Source: Chryseobacterium sp. OV279
GTDB taxonomy: Bacteria; Bacteroidota; Bacteroidia; Flavobacteriales; Weeksellaceae
Length of the DNA: 64,000 nt
NCBI RefSeq assembly: GCF_900128945.1
Contig: NZ_FQUD01000001.1
Coordinates: forward strand, 682,001 to 746,000
Direction of reading: 5' to 3'
Shown: piece after piece, positions 42,673 through 49,946 of the stretch
Layout: the number at the start of each line of letters is the position of its first letter
How positions within the stretch are numbered: the stretch's first letter is position 1
Notes under the pieces: model-generated
What the model was told of the DNA's origin: nothing
What the model saw: the letters and a program-made list of their open reading frames with translations, nothing else
Database searches by the model: none
Program-made: the position numbers and the translations under genes

Positions 42673-43044
42673 TTAGGATTTAATGTTTTTTCTGATTTCA
42701 TCACTCTTCTGCATATAGATCTGAGTCGCCCAGACAATGATCTGGCTCATATCACCGCCTGTTTTTCTTGTCAGTTCAGCTTCTGTAACCCCTGTGGAAA
42801 TGATCAGCTCTTTTGATGCCGGAACAAGAAGTGCTTTTCTTCTGTCGCTCAGTTCCGACGTATTTCTTTTCTTCTCCTCTTCAGTCGGTCTGTTCTGTGG
42901 ATCACCGAGGCTTTTAAAAGCTTTGTCGAATTTTTCCATCTGTGGCGTTTTCATCGTTTCCACGGTATTCACGGCAGAGCCTTCATTGTTACATGATGCT
43001 AAGGTTAAAACAGCTATTACAGCCGATAAAAAATATTTTTTCAT
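42673..43044 (-). CDS. Array lipoprotein type A (copy 5)
   Basis: A 123-aa lipoprotein, identical to copy 4 except that it stops two residues earlier (ends IRKNIKS). Signal MKKYFLSAVIAVLTLASC. At the DNA level the first ~125 bp of the gene match copy 4 almost perfectly, while the rest differs at about twenty positions, all synonymous by eye. It lies 12 bp after B1 copy 4 and 11 bp before B1 copy 5. Confidence 0.78.
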   Translation of the reverse strand: MKKYFLSAVIAVLTLASCNNEGSAVNTVETMKTPQMEKFDKAFKSLGDPQNRPTEEEKKRNTSELSDRRKALLVPASKELIISTGVTEAELTRKTGGDMSQIIVWATQIYMQKSDEIRKNIKS

Positions 43045-43056
43045 AATTAAATCAGA

Positions 43057-43620
43057 TTAATAAAGTTGGATATAAGTGTAATTGATTCCCCCGCTTGATA
43101 TGATAAACATTTCCGCACTGTTAGCTCCGGATATCGTGGTAAAATTGTCAGAAGCCCCACTGCATGGATTTCCCGCGAGACCTAAATTGGCGTTATATCC
43201 CGGGACATTATTTGTAGTCCCTGCATAAAACATCTGAAATTTAGTATGTCCCCATTTTGTATTGAGTCCTACAGGTGAAGCAGGTCCTACGGCAGGATGA
43301 TTCCATAATCGTTGTTGAGTGGTAGTTGCTGAGACACTCACATTCCATTCGTTTATCGGATACAGCGATGAGGTGTATTGATCTTTGTAATTAACATACC
43401 TTAGTTCAGTTCCTGTACCCATATTGGCATTGGCAGGAACGGTGATCATACTGTTAGGGGTATTTGGACTTACATATGGGTAGCATCCGCCTGAAAAATT
43501 ATTGGCCATGATAGCTCCGTAATAATCATAAGGTGTATAATTATTCACAACAAGTGTTCCTCCTTGTGAGTAAGCAAAAGAAGCCACTGTGATTCCAAGT
43601 ATCGTTAGTATTTTTTTCAT
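43057..43620 (-). CDS. Array protein type B1 (copy 4)
   Basis: A 187-aa secreted protein (signal ILTILGITVASFAYSQ). It has VNNYTPYDYYGAIMANN, the Cys pair in GGCYPYV and GNPCSGA, VPANANMGTGTELRY, DQYTSSLYPINEW, WNHPAVGPASPVGLNTKW, FQMFYAGTT and a late NSAEMFIISSGGINYTYIQLY. It closely resembles copy 3 and probably arose with it as one A-B1 unit duplication. Confidence 0.77.
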   Translation of the reverse strand: MKKILTILGITVASFAYSQGGTLVVNNYTPYDYYGAIMANNFSGGCYPYVSPNTPNSMITVPANANMGTGTELRYVNYKDQYTSSLYPINEWNVSVSATTTQQRLWNHPAVGPASPVGLNTKWGHTKFQMFYAGTTNNVPGYNANLGLAGNPCSGASDNFTTISGANSAEMFIISSGGINYTYIQLY

Positions 43621-43629
43621 GGTAGTAAA

Positions 43630-44007
43630 TTATTTATCGGATTTAATGTTTTTTCTGATCTCGTCACTTTTTTGCATATAAATCTGAGTAGCCCAAACGA
43701 TGATCTGGCTCATGTCACCACCGGTCTTCCTTGTCAGTTCAGCTTCTGTAACGCCTGTGGAAATGATCAGTTCTTTTGATGCGGGAACAAGAAGCGCCTT
43801 TCTTCTGTCGCTCAGTTCCGAAGTATTTCTTTTCTTCTCCTCTTCCGTAGGTCTGTTCTGAGGATCTCCAAGGCTTTTAAAAGCTTTGTCGAATTTTTCC
43901 ATCTGTGGCGTTTTCATCGTTTCCACGGTATTCACGGCAGAGCCTTCATTGTTACATGATGCTAAGGTTAAAACAGCTATTACAGCTGATAAAAAATATT
44001 TTTTCAT
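43630..44007 (-). CDS. Array lipoprotein type A (copy 4)
   Basis: A 125-aa lipoprotein with signal MKKYFLSAVIAVLTLASC and the invariant mature sequence ending KNIKSDK. It starts 12 bp after B1 copy 3 and is followed by B1 copy 4 after 9 bp. The mature protein is identical to copy 3, although signal peptides differ. Confidence 0.78.
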   Translation of the reverse strand: MKKYFLSAVIAVLTLASCNNEGSAVNTVETMKTPQMEKFDKAFKSLGDPQNRPTEEEKKRNTSELSDRRKALLVPASKELIISTGVTEAELTRKTGGDMSQIIVWATQIYMQKSDEIRKNIKSDK

Positions 44008-44019
44008 AAGTAAATCAGA

Positions 44020-44583
44020 TTAATAAAGTTGGATATAGGTGAAGTTAATTCCTCCGCTTGATATCATGAACATTTCTGCGCTGTTACCTCCGGATGGTGT
44101 GTTGAAAAAGTCATCAGACAAATTACAAGGATTTCCCGCAATACTTAAATTGGCGTGATATTCCGGAACGTTATTCATAGTACCGGCAAAAAACATTTGA
44201 AATTTTGTAGATCCCCATTTTGTATTAAGTCCTACAGGCGAAGCAGGTCCTACGGCAGGGTGATTCCATAACCTTGGCTGCCCGGAGGTTGGTGATACAT
44301 TTACCTGCCATTCGTATATAGGATACAGTGATGAAGTGTATTGATCTTTGTAGTTGTCATACCTCAGCTCAGTTCCGGTACCCATATTATTGTTAGCAGG
44401 AACGGTGATCATACCGTTAGGTGTTTTTGGACTTACATAGGGGTAGCATCCTCCTGCAAAATTATTGGCAATCAGGGCTCCGTAATAATCATAGGGTGTA
44501 TAATTGTTCACAATAAGTGTTCCTCCCTGCGAATAAGCAAAAGAAGCCACTGTGATTCCCAGTAGGGTTAGTATTTTTTTCAT
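44020..44583 (-). CDS. Array protein type B1 (copy 3)
   Basis: A 187-aa secreted protein (signal ILTLLGITVASFAYSQ). It has VNNYTPYDYYGALIANN, the Cys pair in GGCYPYV and GNPCNLS, VPANNNMGTGTELRYDNYKDQ, WNHPAVGPASPVGLNTKW, FQMFFAGTM and a late NSAEMFMISSGGINFTYIQLY. Differences from copy 4 cluster in loops around residues 95-160 (VNVSPTSGQP versus VSVSATTTQQ). Confidence 0.77.
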   Translation of the reverse strand: MKKILTLLGITVASFAYSQGGTLIVNNYTPYDYYGALIANNFAGGCYPYVSPKTPNGMITVPANNNMGTGTELRYDNYKDQYTSSLYPIYEWQVNVSPTSGQPRLWNHPAVGPASPVGLNTKWGSTKFQMFFAGTMNNVPEYHANLSIAGNPCNLSDDFFNTPSGGNSAEMFMISSGGINFTYIQLY

Positions 44584-44592
44584 AACAATAGA

Positions 44593-44970
44593 TTATTTAT
44601 CGGATTTTATATTTTTTCTGATTTCGTCACTTTTCTGCATATAGATCTGTGTTGCCCAAACGATGATCTGGCTCATGTCACCGCCTGTTTTTCTCGTGAG
44701 TTCAGCTTCTGTAACGCCTGTGGAAATGATCAGTTCCTTCGATGCCGGAACAAGTAGCGCTTTTCTTCTGTCGCTCAGTTCAGAAGTGTTTCTTTTTTTC
44801 TCCTCTTCCGTAGGTCTGTTCTGAGGATCTCCAAGGCTTTTAAAAGCTTTGTCAAATTTTTCCATCTGTGGAGTTTTCATGGTTTCCACAGTATTTACGG
44901 CAGAGCCTTCGTTGTTGCATGATGCCAAGGTTAAAATGACAAAAGCAGCGGATAACAGTTGTTTTTTCAT
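44593..44970 (-). CDS. Array lipoprotein type A (copy 3)
   Basis: A 125-aa lipoprotein; signal MKKQLLSAAFVILTLASC differs from copies 4 and 5, while the mature part from NNEGSAVNTVETMKTPQM to KNIKSDK is identical. It opens a new unit 65 bp after B2 copy 2, with B1 copy 3 following after 9 bp. Confidence 0.78.
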   Translation of the reverse strand: MKKQLLSAAFVILTLASCNNEGSAVNTVETMKTPQMEKFDKAFKSLGDPQNRPTEEEKKRNTSELSDRRKALLVPASKELIISTGVTEAELTRKTGGDMSQIIVWATQIYMQKSDEIRKNIKSDK

Positions 44971-45035
44971 AGTTAGATTTTTTGTAAATGATCAGTTTTT
45001 ATTACGTTAAGGTTGTTGATATATTAATGTTAGGA

Positions 45036-45581
45036 TTAGTAAATCTGGAAATAGGTCACCTGGCCTCCGGGTGTTGTGATGGTGAACCAATCCGCAGAAG
45101 AACCTGTGTTGGGTCCGTTTTGACTTGAGCTCAGGAAACCTGCGGAAAGGACAGGATCTCCTACCTCAAAGCTGTCATAGGAATATCCCGTACTGTCTGT
45201 AAGGACGAAAGCAAATCCCATCCATTCGTCGATGGCAGTCACCGCTGTGATGGTAGGATGATTGTACGGATAATTCCCTGTATTGGCACTGTTTAATGGG
45301 TCAATATAAAACCATCCCGGAATTGGAATAGGATTGGCACCGCCCGTGTTGTCAAATTTATCATACTTGGTGTAGCCTCCTGCAGGAATCGTATATACGC
45401 TGTAGGGAGCATTGGGAAGAGCATACATATAAGGCTGGGATGATCCGGAACCTACCGATCCCACTGTCATAAATCTTCCCGCAGCATCATAAGCGCTGTA
45501 ATTATTGATAACCAGTGTGGAAGACTGGGCTGAAATACCCATTCCCGCCAGAATACCCAGAATAATGCTTAGTTTTTTCAT
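45036..45581 (-). CDS. Array protein type B2 (copy 2)
   Basis: A 181-aa secreted protein (signal SIILGILAGMGISAQ). B2 features are INNYSAYDAAGRFMTVG, LPNAPYSVYTIPAGGYTKYDKF, YNHPTITAVTAIDEWMGFAFVL, DSFEVGDPVL and a late SADWFTITTPGGQVTYFQIY. No cysteine occurs in the mature protein. It shares the NNYSxYD start and WFTIT...TYxQIY end with B1, so both are branches of one family. The gene is 78 bp after B1 copy 2. Confidence 0.76.
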   Translation of the reverse strand: MKKLSIILGILAGMGISAQSSTLVINNYSAYDAAGRFMTVGSVGSGSSQPYMYALPNAPYSVYTIPAGGYTKYDKFDNTGGANPIPIPGWFYIDPLNSANTGNYPYNHPTITAVTAIDEWMGFAFVLTDSTGYSYDSFEVGDPVLSAGFLSSSQNGPNTGSSADWFTITTPGGQVTYFQIY

Positions 45582-45659
45582 AGTGTAATTCGTTTAATAA
45601 TTAGTGTTTATGAATTTATTTCATGTTTTAAAACAATGAATAAAGGCTGATGACAAATA

Positions 45660-46163
45660 TTAAAATGCCTGAACATAAGTGTAAGTGGTTCCGGCGCTCG
45701 TTATGGTAAACCATTCTACAGCTCCCTCTGTAGTAAATAACGTGTTAGGTACAGGATTGCAGGTATACCCCGCATCACCTACACCTCCTGACGATAAAGC
45801 CGTTCCTGACTGGTGAAACTGGAATTGTGACATCACCCATTTGGTATGGTTGGAGATCGCTCCTCCTAACATAAGACTTGGGTGGCTTCCCGGTCTTGGA
45901 GTGGCACCTGTAGGAGAGGTAGATACTTTCCAGATGGTACCCGGAATATTGAAACTGTTATAACTCACAGAGCTGCCGCTGGGAATAACAAGTTCATTAT
46001 TGTCTAAGGTTACATAAAAATAACATCCCGGCGTAGTAAGATTAGCCGCAGTAAGTCTCGTATGAAAATCAGCAGCCGTATAATTATTAATGATAAGAGG
46101 TCCTCCCTGTGCATAAGCAAAGGATATGGACACGAATCCTAAAATGGTTAATAGCTTTTTCAT
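45660..46163 (-). CDS. Array protein type B1 (copy 2, short)
   Basis: A 167-aa secreted protein (signal LLTILGFVSISFAYAQ), the shortest B1. It has INNYTAADFHTRLTAAN, the Cys pair in PGCYFYV and GYTCNPV, a shortened middle (VIPSGSSVSYNSFN, lacking the ELRYxNYRDQ segment), HPSLMLGGAISNHTKW and a late VEWFTITSAGTTYTYVQAF. It starts 3 bp after lipoprotein copy 2. Confidence 0.76.
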   Translation of the reverse strand: MKKLLTILGFVSISFAYAQGGPLIINNYTAADFHTRLTAANLTTPGCYFYVTLDNNELVIPSGSSVSYNSFNIPGTIWKVSTSPTGATPRPGSHPSLMLGGAISNHTKWVMSQFQFHQSGTALSSGGVGDAGYTCNPVPNTLFTTEGAVEWFTITSAGTTYTYVQAF

Positions 46164-46166
46164 AAT

Positions 46167-46544
46167 TTATTTTTCAGATTTTAAGTTTCTGCGTATTTCA
46201 TCACTTTTCTGCATATAAATCTGAGTGGCCCAGACAATGATCTGGCTCATGTCTCCCCCTGTTTTTCTCGTCAATTCATTTTCTGTAACGCCTGTAGAAA
46301 GGATAAGTTCTTTAGAAGCCGGAACGAGAAGGGCTTTTCTTCTGTCGCTCAGTTCAGAAGTATTTCTTTTTTTCTCCTCTTCCGTAGGTCTGTTTTGAGG
46401 GTCTCCAAGGCTTTTAAAAGCTTTGTCAAATTTTTCCATTTGTGGGGTTTTCATCGTTTCCACAGTGTTCACGGCAGAGCCTTCATTATTACATGATGCT
46501 AAGGTTAAAACGGCTACTATAGCCGATAAAAAGAGTTTTTTCAT
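46167..46544 (-). CDS. Array lipoprotein type A (copy 2)
   Basis: A 125-aa lipoprotein with signal MKKLFLSAIVAVLTLASC. It differs from the majority only at ILSTGVTENEL and the tail EIRRNLKSEK. It starts a unit downstream of the hairpin at 46652-46672, with B1 copy 2 following after 3 bp. Confidence 0.78.
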   Translation of the reverse strand: MKKLFLSAIVAVLTLASCNNEGSAVNTVETMKTPQMEKFDKAFKSLGDPQNRPTEEEKKRNTSELSDRRKALLVPASKELILSTGVTENELTRKTGGDMSQIIVWATQIYMQKSDEIRRNLKSEK

Positions 46545-46651
46545 AATTAAAATGTATTAGAATAAGTTTTAAAATGTTAGCGGAGTTTAGGCATACGCCT
46601 TCCTGAGAAAGCAAAAAAGCTGCTTTCCGGATCAATGGTTTTCAATAAATA

Positions 46652-46672
46652 GGCAGCTGCAGAACAGCTGCC
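46652..46672 (-). terminator. Hairpin after B2 copy 1
   Basis: GGCAGCTG (46652-46659) and CAGCTGCC (46665-46672), perfect 8-bp arms, 5-nt loop, lying 7 bp after the B2 stop. The following minus-strand run TATTTATT is only moderately T-rich, so termination may be partial. Confidence 0.5.
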
Positions 46673-46678
46673 GGTTAT

Positions 46679-47209
46679 TTAAAAGATTTGCAGATAAGTG
46701 GTAGGACCGCTAGGTGTAGTGATGGTAAACCAGTCGGCACTTGAATTAACTCCGGTTGCTGTGCTCACGAACCAAGGGTCAACAGCAGGATCTCCCATCC
46801 GGAAATGATCAACTCCGTTTTGGGTTACAGGATCCTTAAGAAAGAAATCAAATCCCGCCCATACATTGGTAGGATCCATTACTGTGGCAATAAAGGGATG
46901 ATTATAGGCATATGTCCCGTTGTTCGCCGGATTCGTAGGATCTCCAACATACCATAATGTGATCCCATAAGGAGCTGTCCCTGCTGTACTGAATTTATCG
47001 TACTGGGTAAACCCTCCTGCAGGTATGGTGAATGATCCATAAGGAATATTGGGTGCTGCGTACATATAAGGACCGGGTGCACTTATTGGACTGGTACGAA
47101 GTCTGCCCTCTGCATTATAGGAACTGTAGTTCTGAATAACGAGAGGAGAAGTTTGCGCAAAAGCAAGAACACCTGCCATAGCGGATAAAAGTAATGTTAT
47201 CTTTTTCAT
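46679..47209 (-). CDS. Array protein type B2 (copy 1)
   Basis: A 176-aa secreted protein from MKKITLLLSAMAGVLAFAQ at 47209; the frame extending to 47284 overlaps the upstream gene and was rejected. It has QNYSSYNAEGRLRTSP, APNIPYGSFTIPAGGFTQYDKF, YNHPFIATVMDPTNVWAGFDFFL, DHFRMGDPAV and a late SADWFTITTPSGPTTYLQIF. No cysteine. It is 20 bp after B1 copy 1 and completes the first A-B1-B2 unit. Confidence 0.76.
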   Translation of the reverse strand: MKKITLLLSAMAGVLAFAQTSPLVIQNYSSYNAEGRLRTSPISAPGPYMYAAPNIPYGSFTIPAGGFTQYDKFSTAGTAPYGITLWYVGDPTNPANNGTYAYNHPFIATVMDPTNVWAGFDFFLKDPVTQNGVDHFRMGDPAVDPWFVSTATGVNSSADWFTITTPSGPTTYLQIF

Positions 47210-47229
47210 AGTGATATAAGGTAAATGAT

Positions 47230-47772
47230 TTATTGAATGACTAGATACGTGTAAACATCTGTGCCTGCTGTGATGGTGAACCACTTGGCATTTCCCCAGG
47301 CTGTGTTGATCACATTGGGAACAGTACTACACGGAGCGGCTGTTTCCCCGATATTTCCGTTAAAGTAGGTTTCAGGGACAGAAGTTCCGGCGTGAAACAT
47401 CTGGAATTTTGACATCGACCATTTGGTGTTATTGGAAATCACACCACCAGGTATCAGACTGGGATGGCTCCATAGCCTTGGTAAGACGGTAGATCCTGGG
47501 CCCAAATTAACATTCCAGGAAGTAACCGGAAAGGCGGAGGAAGAATACTGGTCCCTGTAATTTTCATATTTTGCAGTGGCTCCTGCCGGTACAACGATCG
47601 CATCAGGATTTTGGTTGGCTACAACTGGATAACACCCTCCTGCATTGTTACTGGCAAAAATAGCTCCACGGAAATCGTAATTGGTGGTGAAATTCTGAAT
47701 GATCAGCATTCCTCCCTGAGCATATGCCGAAGAAACGGAGCATATGCCGAGTAGCAGTAAAAACTTTTTCAT
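47230..47772 (-). CDS. Array protein type B1 (copy 1)
   Basis: A 180-aa secreted protein (signal LLLLGICSVSSAYAQ). It has QNFTTNYDFRGAIFASN, the Cys pair in GGCYPVV and AAPCSTV, VPAGATAKYENYRDQYSSSAFP, WSHPSLIPGGVISNNTKW, FQMFHAGTS and an end KWFTITAGTDVYTYLVIQ. It starts 3 bp after the first lipoprotein. Confidence 0.76.
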   Translation of the reverse strand: MKKFLLLLGICSVSSAYAQGGMLIIQNFTTNYDFRGAIFASNNAGGCYPVVANQNPDAIVVPAGATAKYENYRDQYSSSAFPVTSWNVNLGPGSTVLPRLWSHPSLIPGGVISNNTKWSMSKFQMFHAGTSVPETYFNGNIGETAAPCSTVPNVINTAWGNAKWFTITAGTDVYTYLVIQ

Positions 47773-47775
47773 CTG

Positions 47776-48150
47776 TTATTCAGATTTTATGTTCTTACGG
47801 ATCTCGTCACTTTTCTGCATATAGATGTTGGTAGCCCACACAATAATCTGGCTCATATCACCGCCGGTTTTTCTTGTGAGCTCAGCTTCTGTAACGCCGG
47901 AAGAAAGGATCAGTTCCCTGGATGCAGGAACAAGAAGAGCCTTTCTTCTGTCGCTCAGTTCAGAGGTATTTCTGTTTTTTTCCTCCTCAGTAGGTCTGTT
48001 TTGTGGGTCATTAAGGCTTTTGAATGCTTTATCGAAATTCTCCATTTGTGGAGTCTTCATGGTTTGTACCGTATTGACGGCGGTTCCTTCACTGGTACAG
48101 GAGATAAGGCATATTACGGCGATTGCCGGTAATAATAAGAGTTTTTTCAT
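47776..48150 (-). CDS. Array lipoprotein type A (copy 1, most divergent)
   Basis: A 124-aa lipoprotein (signal LLLLPAIAVICLISC). It is the first gene of the array and the most divergent A copy: TSEGTAVNTVQTM, ENFDKAFKSLND, EEKNRNT, SRELILSSG and ATNIYMQ replace the majority residues, while DPQNRPTEEE, SELSDRRKALLVPAS and RKTGGDMSQIIVWAT are kept. No promoter box could be found in the 153 bp above it. Confidence 0.77.
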   Translation of the reverse strand: MKKLLLLPAIAVICLISCTSEGTAVNTVQTMKTPQMENFDKAFKSLNDPQNRPTEEEKNRNTSELSDRRKALLVPASRELILSSGVTEAELTRKTGGDMSQIIVWATNIYMQKSDEIRKNIKSE

Positions 48151-48303
48151 AGCTAAAGTTTAATAATTTGGGGTAAAAAATTAATTTTTGATAAATTTAT
48201 AAAAAAAAAGCACATGAACAATAAATTATTCACTTTTCGGTGTCTTCTTAGTTAAATTTATTTATATATACTTAGCTATGATATAATATTTTACGTTTTT
48301 GGT

Positions 48304-49173
48304 TTATTCACTCTCAAGTGTTTTTTTAGCTTCCAGCAGCTCATTTTTTTCCTTTTCACCCACCTGAGGGTACTTGAGATCCATCTTTTCCAACGTATCG
48401 ATAATGATCTGAATAGCGGCTACTCTTGCAAACCATTTATTGTCTGCAGGAAGCACATACCACGGGGCATGATCTTTTGAAGTTTCATTAATAGCGGTTT
48501 CATAAGCTTCCATATATTGTGGGAAAAGAGCTCTTTCCGGAAGATCGGCTGCTGAAAACTTCCAGTTCTTCTCCTGTTCGTTGATTCTGTCCAGTAATCT
48601 TTTTTTCTGTTCGTCCTTGGAAACATTCAGAAAGATTTTCACAATGGTGGTTCCGTTGTAGGCAAGGTGCTGTTCAAAATTCCGGATGCTTTCATATCTG
48701 TTTTCCCAGAATTTACTATCGAAATCCTTTACAGAAGACCATGTTTTCTCACTAAGATTATATTCGGGATGAACTTTACATACCAGGACGCTTTCGTAAT
48801 GGGATCTGTTGAAGATACCAATCATTCCTTTCTGCGGAAGCGCCAGATAATGTCTCCACAAAAAGTCGTGGGCATATTCTTTTGAACTTGGTGTTTTAAA
48901 GCTGGTGACATTACACCCCTGAGGATTCACCCCTCCGAAAACGTGCTCTATCAGACTGTCTTTTCCCGCTGCATCCATCGCCTGAAGGATCACAAGCAAA
49001 GACTTACTCCCGTCTGCATACAGTTTTTCCTGAAGCTCGCGAAGTTTTTCTTTTTCTTTGATTAAAAGCTGTCCGCCTTCTTCTTTGGTCAGCTTGCCTT
49101 TATATTCTGTTGAAGCCTTTTTTATTGAAAATTTTCCTTTTACCAGGAAATCATCTGAGAAATTGGTGTCCAT
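48304..49173 (-). CDS. ppk2: Polyphosphate kinase 2 family protein
   Basis: A 289-aa P-loop kinase that transfers phosphate between polyphosphate and nucleotides. The Walker-type loop is QAMDAAGKDS (residues 64-73) after SLLVIL. Further PPK2 marks are NPQGCNVTSFKTPSSKE, the FLWRHYLALPQKGMIGIFNRSHYE region with the lid, and DHAPWYVLPADNKWFAR near the end. Single domain, class I/III size. It is the gene upstream of the array; the 153 bp between carry nothing recognisable. Confidence 0.94.
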   Translation of the reverse strand: MDTNFSDDFLVKGKFSIKKASTEYKGKLTKEEGGQLLIKEKEKLRELQEKLYADGSKSLLVILQAMDAAGKDSLIEHVFGGVNPQGCNVTSFKTPSSKEYAHDFLWRHYLALPQKGMIGIFNRSHYESVLVCKVHPEYNLSEKTWSSVKDFDSKFWENRYESIRNFEQHLAYNGTTIVKIFLNVSKDEQKKRLLDRINEQEKNWKFSAADLPERALFPQYMEAYETAINETSKDHAPWYVLPADNKWFARVAAIQIIIDTLEKMDLKYPQVGEKEKNELLEAKKTLESE

Positions 49174-49240
49174 GTTTTTTTATTTAATATTTAATGATTG
49201 AAAAATTTAAAGATTTAAAAATTAAGGGGAAGTTTCTAAC

Positions 49241-49290
49241 TAACTTCTAATCTGATGTCTGATGTCTGACATCTAGCATCTAAAATCTAA
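49241..49290. repeat. Short inverted copy of the GATGTCAGA repeat
   Basis: TCTGATGTCTGATGTCTGAC followed by ATCTAGCATCTAAAATCTAA is the reverse complement of the tracts at 1283-1725. Confidence 0.6.
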
Positions 49291-49307
49291 CTTAAATGTA
49301 ATAAAAA

Positions 49308-49330
49308 AACCGCCTCCAATGAAGACGGTT
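49308..49330 (-). terminator. Rho-independent terminator of the DUF1573 gene
   Basis: AACCGCCTCC (49308-49317) and GAAGACGGTT (49321-49330) form a 10-bp stem with two G-U pairs; on the minus strand a T7 tract follows. Confidence 0.8.
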
Positions 49331-49352
49331 CCTTTATTTTTTTAGTAAAGAT

Positions 49353-49817
49353 TTACTTTGCTGCTGCTTTTTTAGCAAGTTTAGCGGCTTTCTTTTCAGC
49401 TTTAGCGGCTGCTTTTTGCTCTTCAGCGGTCAATGGCTTTGGCTCAGGAGCGCTGGCATCTACATTACCTTTAATATAGATTACGCTTCTGCTGTTAGCA
49501 GGGTCGTTAGAGAAAACCTCGATCATTTTGTTGAAAGGTCCGTTAAGTGTCGTGTTATATCCTACTTTAATTTTAGCAGATTTTCCTGGCATGATCGGAT
49601 CCTGGCTGAATTCAGGAGTTGTACATCCGCAAGAAGGCTTTACGTTAGAAAGGATCAAAGGCTTGTCACCCGTATTGGTTACTGTAAAGAATCTTGTACC
49701 GTCCGCACTTGGTTTGATAGTACCGTAGTCAAAAGTAGTTTTATCAAATGTAATAGTCTGTGCAGAAGCTAATGCAAATGTCCCAAATAATGCAATTCCT
49801 GCAATTAATTTTTTCAT
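49353..49817 (-). CDS. DUF1573 domain-containing secreted protein
   Basis: A 154-aa protein from MKKLIAGIALFGTFALASAQ at 49817; the frame to 49862 adds residues before the signal peptide and was rejected. The DUF1573 Ig-like domain covers about residues 20-125 (FDYGTIKPSADGTRFFTVTNTGDKPLIL, the signature KPSCGCTTPEF, MPGKSAKIKVGYNT). A basic Ala/Lys-rich tail (AAAKAEKKAAKLAKK) ends it. Common in Bacteroidota, function unknown. Confidence 0.88.
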   Translation of the reverse strand: MKKLIAGIALFGTFALASAQTITFDKTTFDYGTIKPSADGTRFFTVTNTGDKPLILSNVKPSCGCTTPEFSQDPIMPGKSAKIKVGYNTTLNGPFNKMIEVFSNDPANSRSVIYIKGNVDASAPEPKPLTAEEQKAAAKAEKKAAKLAKKAAAK

Positions 49818-49909
49818 ATTCTTGAATGTTAATATGTTTGTTAGATAAATTTTGAGAAACAAAGTTAAAAATTATTTTAATTCATACTTAAAATTTTTTT
49901 TCTTTAGAC

Positions 49910-49917
49910 TATTTTTG
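49910..49917 (+). promoter_or_regulatory. TAnnTTTG -7 promoter box of valS
   Basis: TATTTTTG, 29 bp before the valS ATG. Confidence 0.6.
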
Positions 49918-49946
49918 CAAATTGTAAGCAAAAGAAATAGAATTTT

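Noticed and set aside
40611..43060. Plus-strand frames of 105-112 codons repeated opposite each lipoprotein A gene (also at 47825-48163)
   Set aside because: They are exact antisense shadows of the conserved A genes; they recur only because A is repeated. The minus-strand copies have signal peptides and silent-site conservation.
46679..47284. Longer B2 start at 47284
   Set aside because: It would overlap the B1 gene by 55 bp and place a His-rich stretch before a clean signal peptide; 47209 is preferred.
39429..48150. CRISPR-like repeat/spacer array suggested by regularly spaced near-identical blocks
   Set aside because: The repeated blocks are ~375-bp coding genes separated by ~550-bp coding genes, not 25-40-bp repeats.
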